Positions 1 through 9,437 are shown, counted from the first letter of the stretch. The stretch: 64,000 nucleotides of DNA from COMBO-56-21 sp963705355 (GCA_963705355.1 OY970070.1:1911907-1975906), one strand, 5' to 3'. Notes: generated from the letters alone by a model not told the origin. Made by a program: numbers and translations.

Positions 1-1
1 G

Positions 2-1390
2 TCGGTCGATGTCGTGACTCCAGACGGGCTGAAGAGGACGGTCCAGAGCGGCGACCCGATGTTCCCCGCGATCTTCGGAAGTGAAGGGCAGCTCGGGGTG
101 ATCACGGCAGTGACTCTTGGCGTCCGCAAGATCCCGAAGAGATTCAAGCCGCATTTGATATTCTTCAAAGACCCGAAGAGCGCCTTGAACTTCACACGCT
201 CTCTGGCAGAGAGTGGAGTCCACCCTGCTCACATCTTGTACGAGAGCGCCGCGAAGTTCTCTCTCATCAACAGGATGCTAGGCCAGAGCCGCTTCAGCGC
301 CGCTGACGCCATCATCGTGAGCATCGAGGGCGAGGAGTCGGAGCAGCTTTACCAGAGCTTCACGAAGGCCGCGGGTCTCAAGGAGGAGAAGGAGTACCTC
401 GCGCGGTACATGTGGAACGAGAGGTACTTCCCCATGAAGGTTCGCAAGTTCGGACCGGGGATGCTTGGATCCGAGGTTATGGTGCCTCAGAGACTTCTTC
501 CAGATGTTCTCACGAAGGCTGCCGACCTGTGCCAAGAGCTCGGGCTCGAGCCCCTCTTTGAGATACACTTCACCAATGAAGGCCATGGTCTGCTCCTGTG
601 TTACTACGTGACGGACCAGGGCAACACGATAGGCTACACCCTGGACGCGCTCAAGTCCATGCTTCTCACATCGATGCTGATTGAGAGCGGCGCAAAGCCA
701 TACTCTGTCGGCATTTGGAACCATCCGTTCTCGAACGCCGAAGAGCGACCACGCGTCGATCGCCTGCGACAAGCGAAGGCTACAATGGATCCAAAGGGCG
801 TCATGAACTCTGGAAAGTACTTCTCGCTCTCTGGAAGATTCGGCGGACTCGCCGCGATGGCCTTCAATCCCAGATTGATGAGGCCAGTGCTGAAGACGAT
901 GCGGGTCTTCTCCCCGATCACCATGCGATTCATGCGGATGGGATATGGTTTCGCTGCCAGGAGGCTGAAGCCGAAGTCAAGGAGCGAACTTCTTCGGATT
1001 GCAGACGAGTGCGCCATGTGCGGAGCTTGTGTGAGCGTCTGCCCGGCTTACCTCGTCGTGGGCGATGAGAGGGTCACCGGAAGAGGGAAGCTGTTGACTG
1101 TCAAGGCGATGGCGCGCGGCGCCAAGATATCGAAGGAGCACTCGGACAGGATCTTCCTGTGCATGAAGTGCAAGGCGTGCGAGCAGGTCTGTCAATCGAA
1201 GCTCGAGCTCGTCAAAGCCTACGAAGCACTTGAGAAGGAACTTGAGCAGATTCACGGCAAGGACGCTCAGGAGATCGAGAAGTTCATCCGGTACGTGGAG
1301 AACACCTCCGAGTACGATGAGCTTGTCGAGCGCGGTCTCGTAATAGGTGCTCCGAAGCACGGGATGGGAGGTGGTGCGGCTGACGTTTGA
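2..1390 (+). CDS. FAD-linked 2-hydroxyacid oxidase with C-terminal Fe-S domain (5' partial)
   Basis: The reading frame is open to the window edge, so the N-terminal part of the FAD-binding domain is missing. What remains is the end of the PCMH-type FAD domain (TPDGLKRTVQSGDP, FGSEGQLGVIT), the FAD-linked oxidase C-terminal domain, and a ferredoxin-like tail with two cysteine clusters, CAMCGACVSVCP and CMKCKACEQVC. The family is GlcD / D-lactate dehydrogenase-like: it oxidises a 2-hydroxyacid and passes electrons through 4Fe-4S clusters. The next gene starts about 20 bases before this stop, so it is probably cotranscribed with the glutamate synthase-like genes and may feed them electrons (inference). 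The substrate cannot be read from the sequence. Confidence 0.85.
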   Translation, partial: SVDVVTPDGLKRTVQSGDPMFPAIFGSEGQLGVITAVTLGVRKIPKRFKPHLIFFKDPKSALNFTRSLAESGVHPAHILYESAAKFSLINRMLGQSRFSAADAIIVSIEGEESEQLYQSFTKAAGLKEEKEYLARYMWNERYFPMKVRKFGPGMLGSEVMVPQRLLPDVLTKAADLCQELGLEPLFEIHFTNEGHGLLLCYYVTDQGNTIGYTLDALKSMLLTSMLIESGAKPYSVGIWNHPFSNAEERPRVDRLRQAKATMDPKGVMNSGKYFSLSGRFGGLAAMAFNPRLMRPVLKTMRVFSPITMRFMRMGYGFAARRLKPKSRSELLRIADECAMCGACVSVCPAYLVVGDERVTGRGKLLTVKAMARGAKISKEHSDRIFLCMKCKACEQVCQSKLELVKAYEALEKELEQIHGKDAQEIEKFIRYVENTSEYDELVERGLVIGAPKHGMGGGAADV

Positions 1391-2771
1391 GCGATACCAC
1401 ATACCCCTCAATACGGTTCAGGGAAGAGCGACACCAGTCCCGAAGTTCGTGATAACGCGCACGGATAACTGCATCAACTGCGGCAAGTGCGAGAAGGCCT
1501 GCATCTATGGCGTGCACAAGAGGAGCGAGCAAGACCTGCGCAAGATGGCCGACCCCATCAATCAGCTCTGCAAGAACTGCTTCAGATGCATAGAGGATTG
1601 CCCTCAGAGATCATTGTCAATGGCCCCTGGCACGGAATACAAGTCCTTGGGGCGCGGGACCTGGACCCCGCTGAGGATAACGACGATCTGGGGCGAGGCG
1701 GAGACAGGCAAGATTCCCGTTCTTGGCGCTGGCTACCGCGGCATGTTCGCTGGACCTGGCTACGACGGCATGTGGACGGACATGTCCGAGATAGTCAGGC
1801 CCACGCGTGACGGTATCCACGGCAGAGAATTCATCTCAACGAGCGTCGACATCGGCAGAAAGCCCGCTTGGCTTGAGTTCGGGAAGAACGGCAATGTCCT
1901 CACCGAGATCCCGCCTATCATCGAGTTGCCCATACCTGTGATAGTGGACGTAACGAGGCTGAGGTCGGTGAGCGATGATATGATGACTGGCTTCGCCCGC
2001 GCGGCAAAGCATCTGAACACTCTCATCCTGGCCTCTCCGGGTTCTCCGCTTTCTCAGGCGTCCGCGGAGCTCAACAGCCATTACGTCCCGGTGTTCCCGG
2101 AAGGCGCGGATGTTCGCACCATCGAGATACCCAAAGGGGTCCAGATGGTCGAACTGCAATACGGATCTGGATGGAGAGGGGACGCGAATCTGTTCAGGTC
2201 GAGGTTTCCCGGTGTTGTCCTCTCCTTCAGGATGGAGTCCGGCAGAGGCATCGAGCAAAAGATCCTCGAGCTTGTCCAGGCCAAGGTCGACGCCGCCCAT
2301 GTCCTCTATGACGAGGAGAGCGCGGAGCTCGACAGGAACGATTTCAGGCACGCTAAGGACAGCCTGCGTGCTATCCACAGAGCGCTGGTCGCAAGGGCGA
2401 TTCGCGACCAGATCACTCTAATCGCTGGAGGAGGGATCGCCGCTGCGGAGCATGTTCCGAAGAGCATCATCTGCGGTGCGGACATCGTCGCGCTCGAGAA
2501 GGCGCTGGTCATAGCGCTCGAGTGCAGAGATTGTATCAGTTGCTCGAAGGGCTCGTGCCCCATAAACCTGCACAGCGCGCCCCTAGATTGGGTCGAAGGG
2601 CGCGTGACCAACATGATTGGCGCTTGGAGAGACCAGCTTCTCGAGGTTCTCGGAGCCATGGGCCTCAGGGAAGTCCGAAGGCTGAGGGGAGAGTTTGGCA
2701 GGGCGATCTTCTATGAGGACGTCGAGCGAGAAGCGTTCTCGGAGATAGAAGGAGGCGAGACGAATGGCTGA
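1371..2771 (+). CDS. Glutamate synthase-like FMN-domain paralogue with N-terminal ferredoxin module, probably degenerate
   Basis: An N-terminal two-cluster ferredoxin module (CINCGKCEKACIYGVHKR, then CKNCFRCIEDCP) is followed by a TIM-barrel domain like the FMN-binding domain of glutamate synthase. It ends with the GGGIAAAEHVPKSIICGADI stretch and a CRDCISCSKGSCP cluster that corresponds to the 3Fe-4S cysteines. Unlike the next gene, it lacks the GGMSFGS and GGYGGTG loops that hold FMN and substrate, so it looks like a non-catalytic or electron-transfer paralogue. The start is unsure: GTG codons lie at 1347, 1371 and 1374, and a GGGAGGT stretch lies just before or over the last two. It overlaps the next gene by 8 bases, which indicates an operon. 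Confidence 0.8.
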   Translation: MVRLTFERYHIPLNTVQGRATPVPKFVITRTDNCINCGKCEKACIYGVHKRSEQDLRKMADPINQLCKNCFRCIEDCPQRSLSMAPGTEYKSLGRGTWTPLRITTIWGEAETGKIPVLGAGYRGMFAGPGYDGMWTDMSEIVRPTRDGIHGREFISTSVDIGRKPAWLEFGKNGNVLTEIPPIIELPIPVIVDVTRLRSVSDDMMTGFARAAKHLNTLILASPGSPLSQASAELNSHYVPVFPEGADVRTIEIPKGVQMVELQYGSGWRGDANLFRSRFPGVVLSFRMESGRGIEQKILELVQAKVDAAHVLYDEESAELDRNDFRHAKDSLRAIHRALVARAIRDQITLIAGGGIAAAEHVPKSIICGADIVALEKALVIALECRDCISCSKGSCPINLHSAPLDWVEGRVTNMIGAWRDQLLEVLGAMGLREVRRLRGEFGRAIFYEDVEREAFSEIEGGETNG

Positions 2772-4275
2772 GGCCGAGAAGGTCTGCCCTAAGGATATCC
2801 CGGAGGCAGCCCTCATCCCCTCCGAGCATCTCAAGTTCGTCAACCGATTCACGGTGAAGAGGGCAGACACCTGCATCTCGTGCGGCACTTGCGCGAGTCT
2901 GTGCCCCTACGGAGTTCACAAGAGGATCGAGGGCCACGCAAAGATCCTCCCGCCAGACGATAGGAAGTGCATTGGACCGTCCTGCGAGGTTAACTACTTC
3001 TTCTGCGTCGCGAACTGCCCAACGAACTCGCTTTCAGTGAGCACAAGCGAGACCTTCTTCAGCCTCGGCGACCCGCGTTGGACCTCTGAGATGATACTCG
3101 CCACTTGGGCCATGGCTGAGACCGGGAGGCCACTTCCGCTCGATCATCCCGGAAACGTCGGAGCTTCTGAGGGCGGGTTTGACAGACTGCAGTTCAAGCT
3201 CCCCGAACCGAAGGGGGGGTTCGAACCAGCGGAGATATGCACGGCTATCGACCTCAACAGGCGTGATTCTGGGGCGATGATCAGGATACCCATTCCGATC
3301 TACGGCGGGGGAATGTCATTCGGCTCTGTGAGCGTCTACACGATGGTCGCTAGGGCGAAGGCTGCCAAGAAGTGGAGCACATTCACCTGCACGGGAGAGG
3401 GAGGCTATCCAGACGCGCTGATCCCGTACAAGGACCATGTCATCACACAGATCGCCACTGGCCTGTTCGGCGTCCGCGAGGAGACCATCCAGCGCACTAG
3501 GATCGTCGAGTTCAAGTACGCTCAGGGGGCGAAGCCTGGCCTCGGGGGCCACCTGCTCCACGACAAGAACACGCCTGAAGTCGCGAGGATGCGAGAGGCC
3601 GTGCCGTATACGAGCCTGTTCTCACCGTTCCCGTTCCACAGTGTCTACTCGGTCGAGGACCACAAGAAGCATCTGGACTGGGCGCATGCGATCAATCCGA
3701 CTGCACTTCTCGCGGTGAAGGTGTCGACGCCGAACGATGTCGAGATGGTGTCGGTCGGAAGCTACTACGCTGGAGCGCACATCGTCCATCTCGACGGCGG
3801 CTACGGAGGGACAGGCGCTGCGCCCGAGATCGCTAAGAAGAACATCGCGATGCCGATAGAGTATGCCATCCCGAAGGTCCATAAATTCCTCGTCAACGAG
3901 GGTATCCGAGACCAGATCACGCTGCTGGCCAGCGGAGGCCTCAGGACCGCGCTGGACGTCGCCAAGGCGATCGCCCTGGGAGCTGATGGTGCGGTCATCG
4001 GGACCGCGGACCTCGTTGCCCTCGGGTGCGTCAGATGCGGCAACTGCGAGAGCGGCCGAGGCTGTCCTCGTGGCATCGCGACTACAGACCCCATCCTGGA
4101 CAAGCTGACAGATGCCGACTGGGGCGCCGAAAGGATCTCCAATCTCTACAGCGCCTGGAGGCTGCAGTGGTGCGAACTCCTTTCTAGGTTCGAGATGTCC
4201 GATATCGCGGAGCTGCGCGGCCGGACGGACTTGCTGAGGAACTCAGGCAACCCGGCGAAGGAGGTGGGCAGGTGA
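2764..4275 (+). CDS. Glutamate synthase-like FMN-binding subunit with ferredoxin module
   Basis: A 503-residue protein. Residues about 35-100 form a ferredoxin-like module (CISCGTCASLCPYGVHKR, then cysteines spaced CIGPSCEVNYFFCVANCP). Residues about 150-450 are the FMN/glutamate synthase barrel with GGGMSFGSVS, CTGEGGYP, LGGHLLHDK, DGGYGGTGAAP and ASGGLRTALDVAKAIALGAD, then the 3Fe-4S cysteines CVRCGNCESGRGCP. In the family this domain combines 2-oxoglutarate with ammonia channelled from the amidotransferase, using FMN and Fe-S electrons. Here the amidotransferase and GXGXG parts are in the next gene, so this is a split glutamate synthase. Its stop overlaps the next start (GTGA). A related amino-acid synthase, such as an N-methylglutamate synthase-like enzyme, is possible. 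Confidence 0.88.
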   Translation: MAEAEKVCPKDIPEAALIPSEHLKFVNRFTVKRADTCISCGTCASLCPYGVHKRIEGHAKILPPDDRKCIGPSCEVNYFFCVANCPTNSLSVSTSETFFSLGDPRWTSEMILATWAMAETGRPLPLDHPGNVGASEGGFDRLQFKLPEPKGGFEPAEICTAIDLNRRDSGAMIRIPIPIYGGGMSFGSVSVYTMVARAKAAKKWSTFTCTGEGGYPDALIPYKDHVITQIATGLFGVREETIQRTRIVEFKYAQGAKPGLGGHLLHDKNTPEVARMREAVPYTSLFSPFPFHSVYSVEDHKKHLDWAHAINPTALLAVKVSTPNDVEMVSVGSYYAGAHIVHLDGGYGGTGAAPEIAKKNIAMPIEYAIPKVHKFLVNEGIRDQITLLASGGLRTALDVAKAIALGADGAVIGTADLVALGCVRCGNCESGRGCPRGIATTDPILDKLTDADWGAERISNLYSAWRLQWCELLSRFEMSDIAELRGRTDLLRNSGNPAKEVGR

Positions 4276-6905
4276 CCGAAGATACCAAGGCCTTGCTCGA
4301 ATCACGGGAATGGATGACCTCGTTGAGGACCAACACATCGGCCCACTCTCAAGAGGCTGAGGGCGGCTGCGGTGTTGTCGGGATAGCCAGTTCCGTCCCT
4401 CTCGCGGGGAAGCACATCCTCGGTCCGCTGGTGCAGATGCACAACAGAGGGAACGGGAAGGGCGGAGGCATCGCAGCGGTCGGCCTCTCACCAGAGCAGA
4501 TGGGCGTGCCGAAGAGGGTTCTTGAAGAGGACTACCTTGTCCAGGTCGCCTATCTCAAGCCTGCGATACGCGAAGCCCTTGAGGAGGAGTTCATCAAGCC
4601 GAACTACAGGATAGAGAGGAAGTACAAGGTCGAGATTAGCACCGACAAGGCGCTCATTTCATCACTGGAAATCACTCCGCCTGAAGTCTGGAGGTACTTC
4701 TGCAGGGCGAAGAAGGAGGCTCTCGACAACTTCGTCAGGAGGCATAAGCTCGAAAGGCTCGAGCCGCGCAAGGCGGAGGACGAGCTCGTCTATCAGACAA
4801 GCTTCAGCATCAACAAGAAGTACTACGCGACATCCGACATGTCCGCCTTCGTCATGTCCCACGGAAGGAACATGATTGTGATGAAGATCGTCGGATATGC
4901 CGAGGACGTCATCAGGTACTACAAGCTCGAGGATTTGAAAGCGTATGTGTGGATCGGGCACCAGAGATACCCGACCAAGGGAAGGGTCTGGCATCCTGGA
5001 GGGGCGCACCCGTTCGTGGGCCTTGACGAGGCCCTTGTGCACAACGGCGACTTCGCCAACTACTACTCAGTTTCCGAGTACCTCGCGCAGAGAAACGTCG
5101 TCCCCCTGTTCCTCACGGACACGGAGGTCTCGGTCCTCCTATTCGATGTCCTGAACAGGGCATACGGCTACCCGCTCGAGTACATCATAGAAGCTTTTGC
5201 CCCGACGACCGAGCGCGACTTCACGCTGCTGCCGGAGGAGAAGCAGAAGGTCTACAGGGCGATCCAGGCGACGCACATCCATGGTTCCCCAGACGGCCCG
5301 TGGTTCTTCATAATCGGCAGGAACTGTTTCTACGAGAACAAGTTCCAGCTGATGGGCATCACGGACACATCGATGTTGAGACCACAGGTCTTCGCCCTGG
5401 TCGATGGTGGCATTCAGCTCGGCCTCATCGCATCTGAGAAACAGGCGATCGATGCCGCTCTCAAGAGCGTCTCCTCAGAATTCCCGTCCGTGCCTGGATA
5501 TGCCGACATGTACTGGAACGCGAGAGGCGGCAGCCACACGGACGGCGGAGCGTTCATCTTCAGCCTGTACCCCGAGAAGGGCACTGCGGATGGCATGCGG
5601 CTCATATGCACGAACAAGTTCGGAACGCCGGTCACGAGCCCGTCGATGGATTGGAGCAGGGAGGACGACCTAGCGCTCGCCGAGCCGTTGCCAAGCAGGC
5701 CAAAGGTGAGCGACCTGGCGAAGGAGCTGATGGCGAAGAAGAACCCAAGAAGCGCGCTGGATCTCCTCGTCAGCAAGTTCGGTGAGCTCTCGGGCTCGGA
5801 ACTCAACGACATCTTCTCCTTCATCGTCCAGCACGCAGCGAAGAGTGATTCGACCATGGACGACGGCGTCGAGCTGCTCACCGCGATCATAGACCGCAGG
5901 TACTCGTCCGGCAAGTTCAGGCGGAGCAGGATCAACAGGAAGGCGAACGAGGCTGTCGAGAAGATCCTGAGATCGGCCAGGAGGATCGAGAAGAGCGGCC
6001 ACTCACTCTATTCTCTAATCGACCTCAAGAACATGGAGAAGCTCGGTGAAGCTATCTCGCCATACGACAAGCTCGTCATTGACTGCGCTGGTTTCCCCAT
6101 GGAAGGCGATGGCGGAGTCTCCTTCGCGATCAAGAGGGCAAGGGACCTCGGATGGAACCGCGTGGTCGTCGTCGGCGTTCACGGGCAGAGATTCATCGGT
6201 GCTGGTCTCGGGCCGAGGACCAGAGGATTCAAAGTAGATGTGTTTGGCAGCCCAGGCGATTATCTCGGTTCAGGACTGGACGGAGCAGAGGTCGTCGTTC
6301 ATGCGAACGGACAGGACCAGCTGGGACAGATTCTCAGCGAGGGCAAGCTGGTCGTCCACGGGGACGTCGGACAGACTTTCCTGTACGGCGCGAAAGGCGG
6401 CGAGGCATACGTTCTCGGCAACGCCGCTGGCAGGCCTTTGATCAACGCTGTCGGAAAGCCCAAGGTCGTGATAAACGGAACATGCCTCGATTACCTGGCA
6501 GAATCGTTCATGGCGGGCAACCCGCTCTACGGCGGAGGGTTCGTCGTCCTGAACGGAATGACATTCGATGGCAGAGGAAAGCCGATGGATCTCCCGGCTC
6601 CATATCCGGGCGGCAATTTGTTCTCGCTTGCCTCTGGAGGCGCTATCTATGTTCGAGACCCGAAGAAGCTGGTCGGGGAGGAACAATTGAACGGCGGCAG
6701 GATCTCCAGACTTACGAGAGCCGATTGGAACCTGATCCTGCCGCACCTGGAAGAGAACGAGCGACTCTTCGGAATCTCGGTTGAGGATTTCCTGCTGAAG
6801 GTCGACGGCGCGAGCAGACCGCCAGAAGAGATCTACAGGAAGATCGAGGCAGTGCCGCTGGTCACTCTTGCAGGCACAGCTCAGATGCAGGAGACAGGCG
6901 ACTAG
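4272..6905 (+). CDS. Class II glutamine amidotransferase fused to glutamate synthase GXGXG domain
   Basis: An 877-residue protein. The N-terminal half is a class II (Ntn) glutaminase: GGCGVVGIASS with the likely nucleophile Cys at residue 33, then a GHQRYPTKGRVWHPGGAHPF region and an HNGD motif. The C-terminal quarter is the GXGXG beta-helix of glutamate synthase alpha (GQRFIGAGLGPRTRG, GSGLDGAEVVVHANGQDQ, LYGGGFVVLNG). The FMN barrel that normally lies between them is missing and is supplied by the upstream gene. A 32-residue propeptide would have to be removed to expose the catalytic Cys. The GTG start overlaps the upstream TGA. Probable role: release of ammonia from glutamine for the FMN subunit. 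Confidence 0.87.
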   Translation: MTEDTKALLESREWMTSLRTNTSAHSQEAEGGCGVVGIASSVPLAGKHILGPLVQMHNRGNGKGGGIAAVGLSPEQMGVPKRVLEEDYLVQVAYLKPAIREALEEEFIKPNYRIERKYKVEISTDKALISSLEITPPEVWRYFCRAKKEALDNFVRRHKLERLEPRKAEDELVYQTSFSINKKYYATSDMSAFVMSHGRNMIVMKIVGYAEDVIRYYKLEDLKAYVWIGHQRYPTKGRVWHPGGAHPFVGLDEALVHNGDFANYYSVSEYLAQRNVVPLFLTDTEVSVLLFDVLNRAYGYPLEYIIEAFAPTTERDFTLLPEEKQKVYRAIQATHIHGSPDGPWFFIIGRNCFYENKFQLMGITDTSMLRPQVFALVDGGIQLGLIASEKQAIDAALKSVSSEFPSVPGYADMYWNARGGSHTDGGAFIFSLYPEKGTADGMRLICTNKFGTPVTSPSMDWSREDDLALAEPLPSRPKVSDLAKELMAKKNPRSALDLLVSKFGELSGSELNDIFSFIVQHAAKSDSTMDDGVELLTAIIDRRYSSGKFRRSRINRKANEAVEKILRSARRIEKSGHSLYSLIDLKNMEKLGEAISPYDKLVIDCAGFPMEGDGGVSFAIKRARDLGWNRVVVVGVHGQRFIGAGLGPRTRGFKVDVFGSPGDYLGSGLDGAEVVVHANGQDQLGQILSEGKLVVHGDVGQTFLYGAKGGEAYVLGNAAGRPLINAVGKPKVVINGTCLDYLAESFMAGNPLYGGGFVVLNGMTFDGRGKPMDLPAPYPGGNLFSLASGGAIYVRDPKKLVGEEQLNGGRISRLTRADWNLILPHLEENERLFGISVEDFLLKVDGASRPPEEIYRKIEAVPLVTLAGTAQMQETGD

Positions 6906-7039
6906 CGCGACAATTGTGCCTATTCAAATCGGCTCATTTCCAAACGGCATCGGCGTTTTTAGAAATGTTTCCGAAATCGAACCTGAAACGTCCCTCTCCA
7001 TCGGAAGAAACTGCTCCAGACAACTGTGTTCGCGGCAAG

Positions 7040-7048
7040 CTTAAATAC
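7040..7048 (+). promoter_or_regulatory. TATA box for the NfnA-like gene
   Basis: CTTAAATAC sits in the 234-base gap after the amidotransferase gene. Transcription would begin about 25 bases on, near 7072. That rules out an upstream in-frame GTG at 7026 and supports the ATG at 7140. The rest of the gap shows no gene. Confidence 0.6.
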
Positions 7049-7139
7049 GGACGTTTTAATCACGCGACCGATAGACATCACGGCCTCGTTCCAAGCCCTC
7101 GGGCCGCGCTTCCTGGCCGAGGGCGGGAAGAGTGTTCAA

Positions 7140-7967
7140 ATGTACGAGATAGTGAAGTCGGAGAAGCTCACTCCGGATGTCATAAGACTGGAGATACGCG
7201 CGCCTCAAATCGCGAAGAAGGCGAAAGCGGGACAGTTCGTCATGGTGACACCGACTGAGCACGGGGAAAGGATCCCGCTCACCATGGCGGACTTCTCACC
7301 GGACGATGGAACGGTCACGATAGCAGCGCTGGAGGTCGGCAAGACCACCAAGGAGCTCGGCAAGATGAAGGCCGGGGACAAGGTCTTCAGCCTGGTCGGC
7401 CCGCTCGGACTCCCGACTCACCTGAAGCAATATGGGAACGTCGTCAGCATCGGCGGCGGCATAGGCCTCGCTCTGATGTACCCGGTCGTGCGCGCTTTCA
7501 AACAGTCCGGCAACCACACAATCAACATCGTCGGCGCAAGGAACGAGAAGCTGCTGATGTACGAGAAGGAGATCCAGTCCGTCAGCAACGAATTCTTCGT
7601 CTGCACCGACGACGGCTCCAAGGGCCACCATGGGTTCGTGAGCGACATCCTGAAGAAGCTGATTGCCGAGAACAAGAAGATCGACCTCGTCTACGCTGTC
7701 GGTCCGATCATCATGATGAAGGTCATCGCTAACATAACGAAGCCATACAACATCCCGACAGTCGTCAGCCTCAACCCGATCATGGTCGACGGGACCGGCA
7801 TGTGCGGCTCGTGCAGGGTGATCATCGCGGGCGAGACCAAGTTCGGCTGCGTAGACGGGCCCGAGTTCGATGGCCACAAGGTCGACTTCGACAACCTCAC
7901 GGCCAGGAACAAGAGGTACATCCCCGAGGAGCAGATCTCGCTGAGGAGATTCCAGGAGACGAAGTAG
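7140..7967 (+). CDS. Ferredoxin-NAD(P)+ oxidoreductase subunit, NfnA / sulfide dehydrogenase beta type
   Basis: A 275-residue flavoprotein of the ferredoxin-NADP reductase superfamily. It has an FAD-binding barrel (residues about 5-95, RIPLTMADFS), an NAD(P)-binding domain with IGGGIGLALMYPVVRAF, and a C-terminal 2Fe-2S-type cysteine group (GTGMCGSCRV ... FGCVDGPEF). It stops directly before the ATG of its partner. In NfnAB-type enzymes this pair exchanges electrons between NADH, NADPH and ferredoxin, or acts as the NADPH-oxidising part of glutamate synthase. Beside split glutamate synthase genes, supplying electrons to that enzyme is the natural reading, although it has its own promoter. Confidence 0.88.
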   Translation: MYEIVKSEKLTPDVIRLEIRAPQIAKKAKAGQFVMVTPTEHGERIPLTMADFSPDDGTVTIAALEVGKTTKELGKMKAGDKVFSLVGPLGLPTHLKQYGNVVSIGGGIGLALMYPVVRAFKQSGNHTINIVGARNEKLLMYEKEIQSVSNEFFVCTDDGSKGHHGFVSDILKKLIAENKKIDLVYAVGPIIMMKVIANITKPYNIPTVVSLNPIMVDGTGMCGSCRVIIAGETKFGCVDGPEFDGHKVDFDNLTARNKRYIPEEQISLRRFQETK

Positions 7968-9437
7968 ATGGCCGAGGAAGAGAAGAAGCCCAAGAAACTC
8001 GTCCCCAAGAAGTACCCGATGCCCGAGCAGGACCCGAAGGAGCGCGTGCACAACTTCAACGAGGTGCCGCTTGGTCAGGACGCTCAGGTGGCGATAGCAG
8101 AGGCGCAAAGGTGCCTCCAATGCAAGCGCGGGCCGAACAGGAAGGTCTGCATGGACGGCTGCCCGGTCGAGATCGACATCCCGGTCTTCATCAAAAGGGT
8201 CCAAGAGGGGAACTTCGAAGAAGCCATAAGGATCATCAGAGAGAAGCAGAACTTGCCAGCGGTCTGCGGCAGGGTTTGCCCGTACGAGAACCAGTGCGAG
8301 GGCGTCTGCATCGTCGGCAAGAAGAACGAGCCCGTCGGGATCGGCAGGCTTGAGAGATACCTTGCGGACTGGGAGAGGAAGCAGGGCAAGACGGGCAAGA
8401 TCGAGGTTCCTCCGCCGACAGGGAAGAAGATCGCAGTTGTGGGCGGCGGTCCAGCGGGTCTCACGGTCGCGGGCGACCTCGCCAGACTGGGCCACAAGGT
8501 GACCATCTTCGAGGCGCTGCAGTACTGCGGCGGCGTGCTGATCTACGGCATCCCAGAGTTCAGGCTTCCGAAGGAGATCGTGAGAGCAGAGGTCGACTAC
8601 ATCAGGAGGATGGGAGTCGAGATTTTCAACGACTTCGTCGTCGGCAAGCTCGAGACCGTCGATGAGATGCTGGAGGACTACGACGTTGTCTTCGTGGGAA
8701 CCGGCGCTGGTCTTCCCGACTGGACCGGCCTTCAGGGGGAGAACCTGAACGGCATCATGTCCGCCAACGAGTTCCTGACAAGGGTCAATCTGATGAAGGG
8801 CTACAAGTTCCCGGAGTACGACACCCCAATACGCGTGGGCGAGCGCGTGGTCACCATCGGCGGAGGCAACGTCGCAATGGACTGCGCGAGGACTTCGCTC
8901 AGGCTGGGCTGCAAGGAATCGGTCATCCTCTACAGGAGATCGGACGCAGAGCTGCCGGCCAGACGCGAGGAGATACACCACGCCAAGGAGGAGGGCGTCA
9001 GGTTCGAGCTGCTCGCAGCTCCGCTCGAGTTCATCGGAGACGAGTGCGGCAACGTGAAGCAGGTCAAGGCCATCCGCATGCAGCTCGGTGAGCCGGACGC
9101 GTCGGGAAGGAAGAGGCCGATCAAGATCCCCGGCTCGGAGTTCCTGATCGATGCTCAGACAGTCCTGATCGCCATTGGCCAGAGCCCGAATCCGCTGGTC
9201 CCGATGACAACGCCCGACCTCAAGACGACCAAGGAGGGCACGATAGCTGTCGACCCCGAGGGCAGGACCTCGAAGAAAGGAGTTTTCGCAGGCGGAGACA
9301 TAGCGTCAGGCGCTGCGACCGTCATCCTTGCAATGGGGGACGGAAAGCGCGCCGCGAAGGCCATGCACAAGTACCTCACTGAGGACCCGTCTTGGCCGTC
9401 ACCCGAAGTGTTCGAGAAGCTATCTTGCGAGATCTAG
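7968..9437 (+). CDS. gltA: Glutamate synthase small subunit / NfnB-like NADPH-binding flavoprotein
   Basis: A 489-residue protein of the GltD/NfnB family. It has an N-terminal Fe-S domain (CLQCKRGPNRKVCMDGCP, later CGRVCPYENQCEGVC), an FAD-binding GGGPAGL motif near residue 160, an NADPH-binding GGGNVAMDCARTSLRLG near residue 300, and the C-terminal FAGGDIASGAATVILAMGDG typical of the family. It begins immediately after the NfnA-like gene, so the two are translated together. The family oxidises NADPH and delivers electrons through FAD and 4Fe-4S centres, either to glutamate synthase or, bifurcating, to ferredoxin. The sequence does not separate these two roles. Confidence 0.92.
   Translation: MAEEEKKPKKLVPKKYPMPEQDPKERVHNFNEVPLGQDAQVAIAEAQRCLQCKRGPNRKVCMDGCPVEIDIPVFIKRVQEGNFEEAIRIIREKQNLPAVCGRVCPYENQCEGVCIVGKKNEPVGIGRLERYLADWERKQGKTGKIEVPPPTGKKIAVVGGGPAGLTVAGDLARLGHKVTIFEALQYCGGVLIYGIPEFRLPKEIVRAEVDYIRRMGVEIFNDFVVGKLETVDEMLEDYDVVFVGTGAGLPDWTGLQGENLNGIMSANEFLTRVNLMKGYKFPEYDTPIRVGERVVTIGGGNVAMDCARTSLRLGCKESVILYRRSDAELPARREEIHHAKEEGVRFELLAAPLEFIGDECGNVKQVKAIRMQLGEPDASGRKRPIKIPGSEFLIDAQTVLIAIGQSPNPLVPMTTPDLKTTKEGTIAVDPEGRTSKKGVFAGGDIASGAATVILAMGDGKRAAKAMHKYLTEDPSWPSPEVFEKLSCEI

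Noticed and set aside
7026..7139. Longer N-terminus for the NfnA-like protein starting at GTG 7026
   Set aside because: It would begin upstream of the CTTAAATAC box and has no homologous character before ATG 7140.
7296..8981. A 561-residue open frame on the minus strand opposite NfnA/NfnB
   Set aside because: It is a codon-bias shadow of two strongly conserved genes; its product is low-complexity Leu/Asp/Val-rich sequence.
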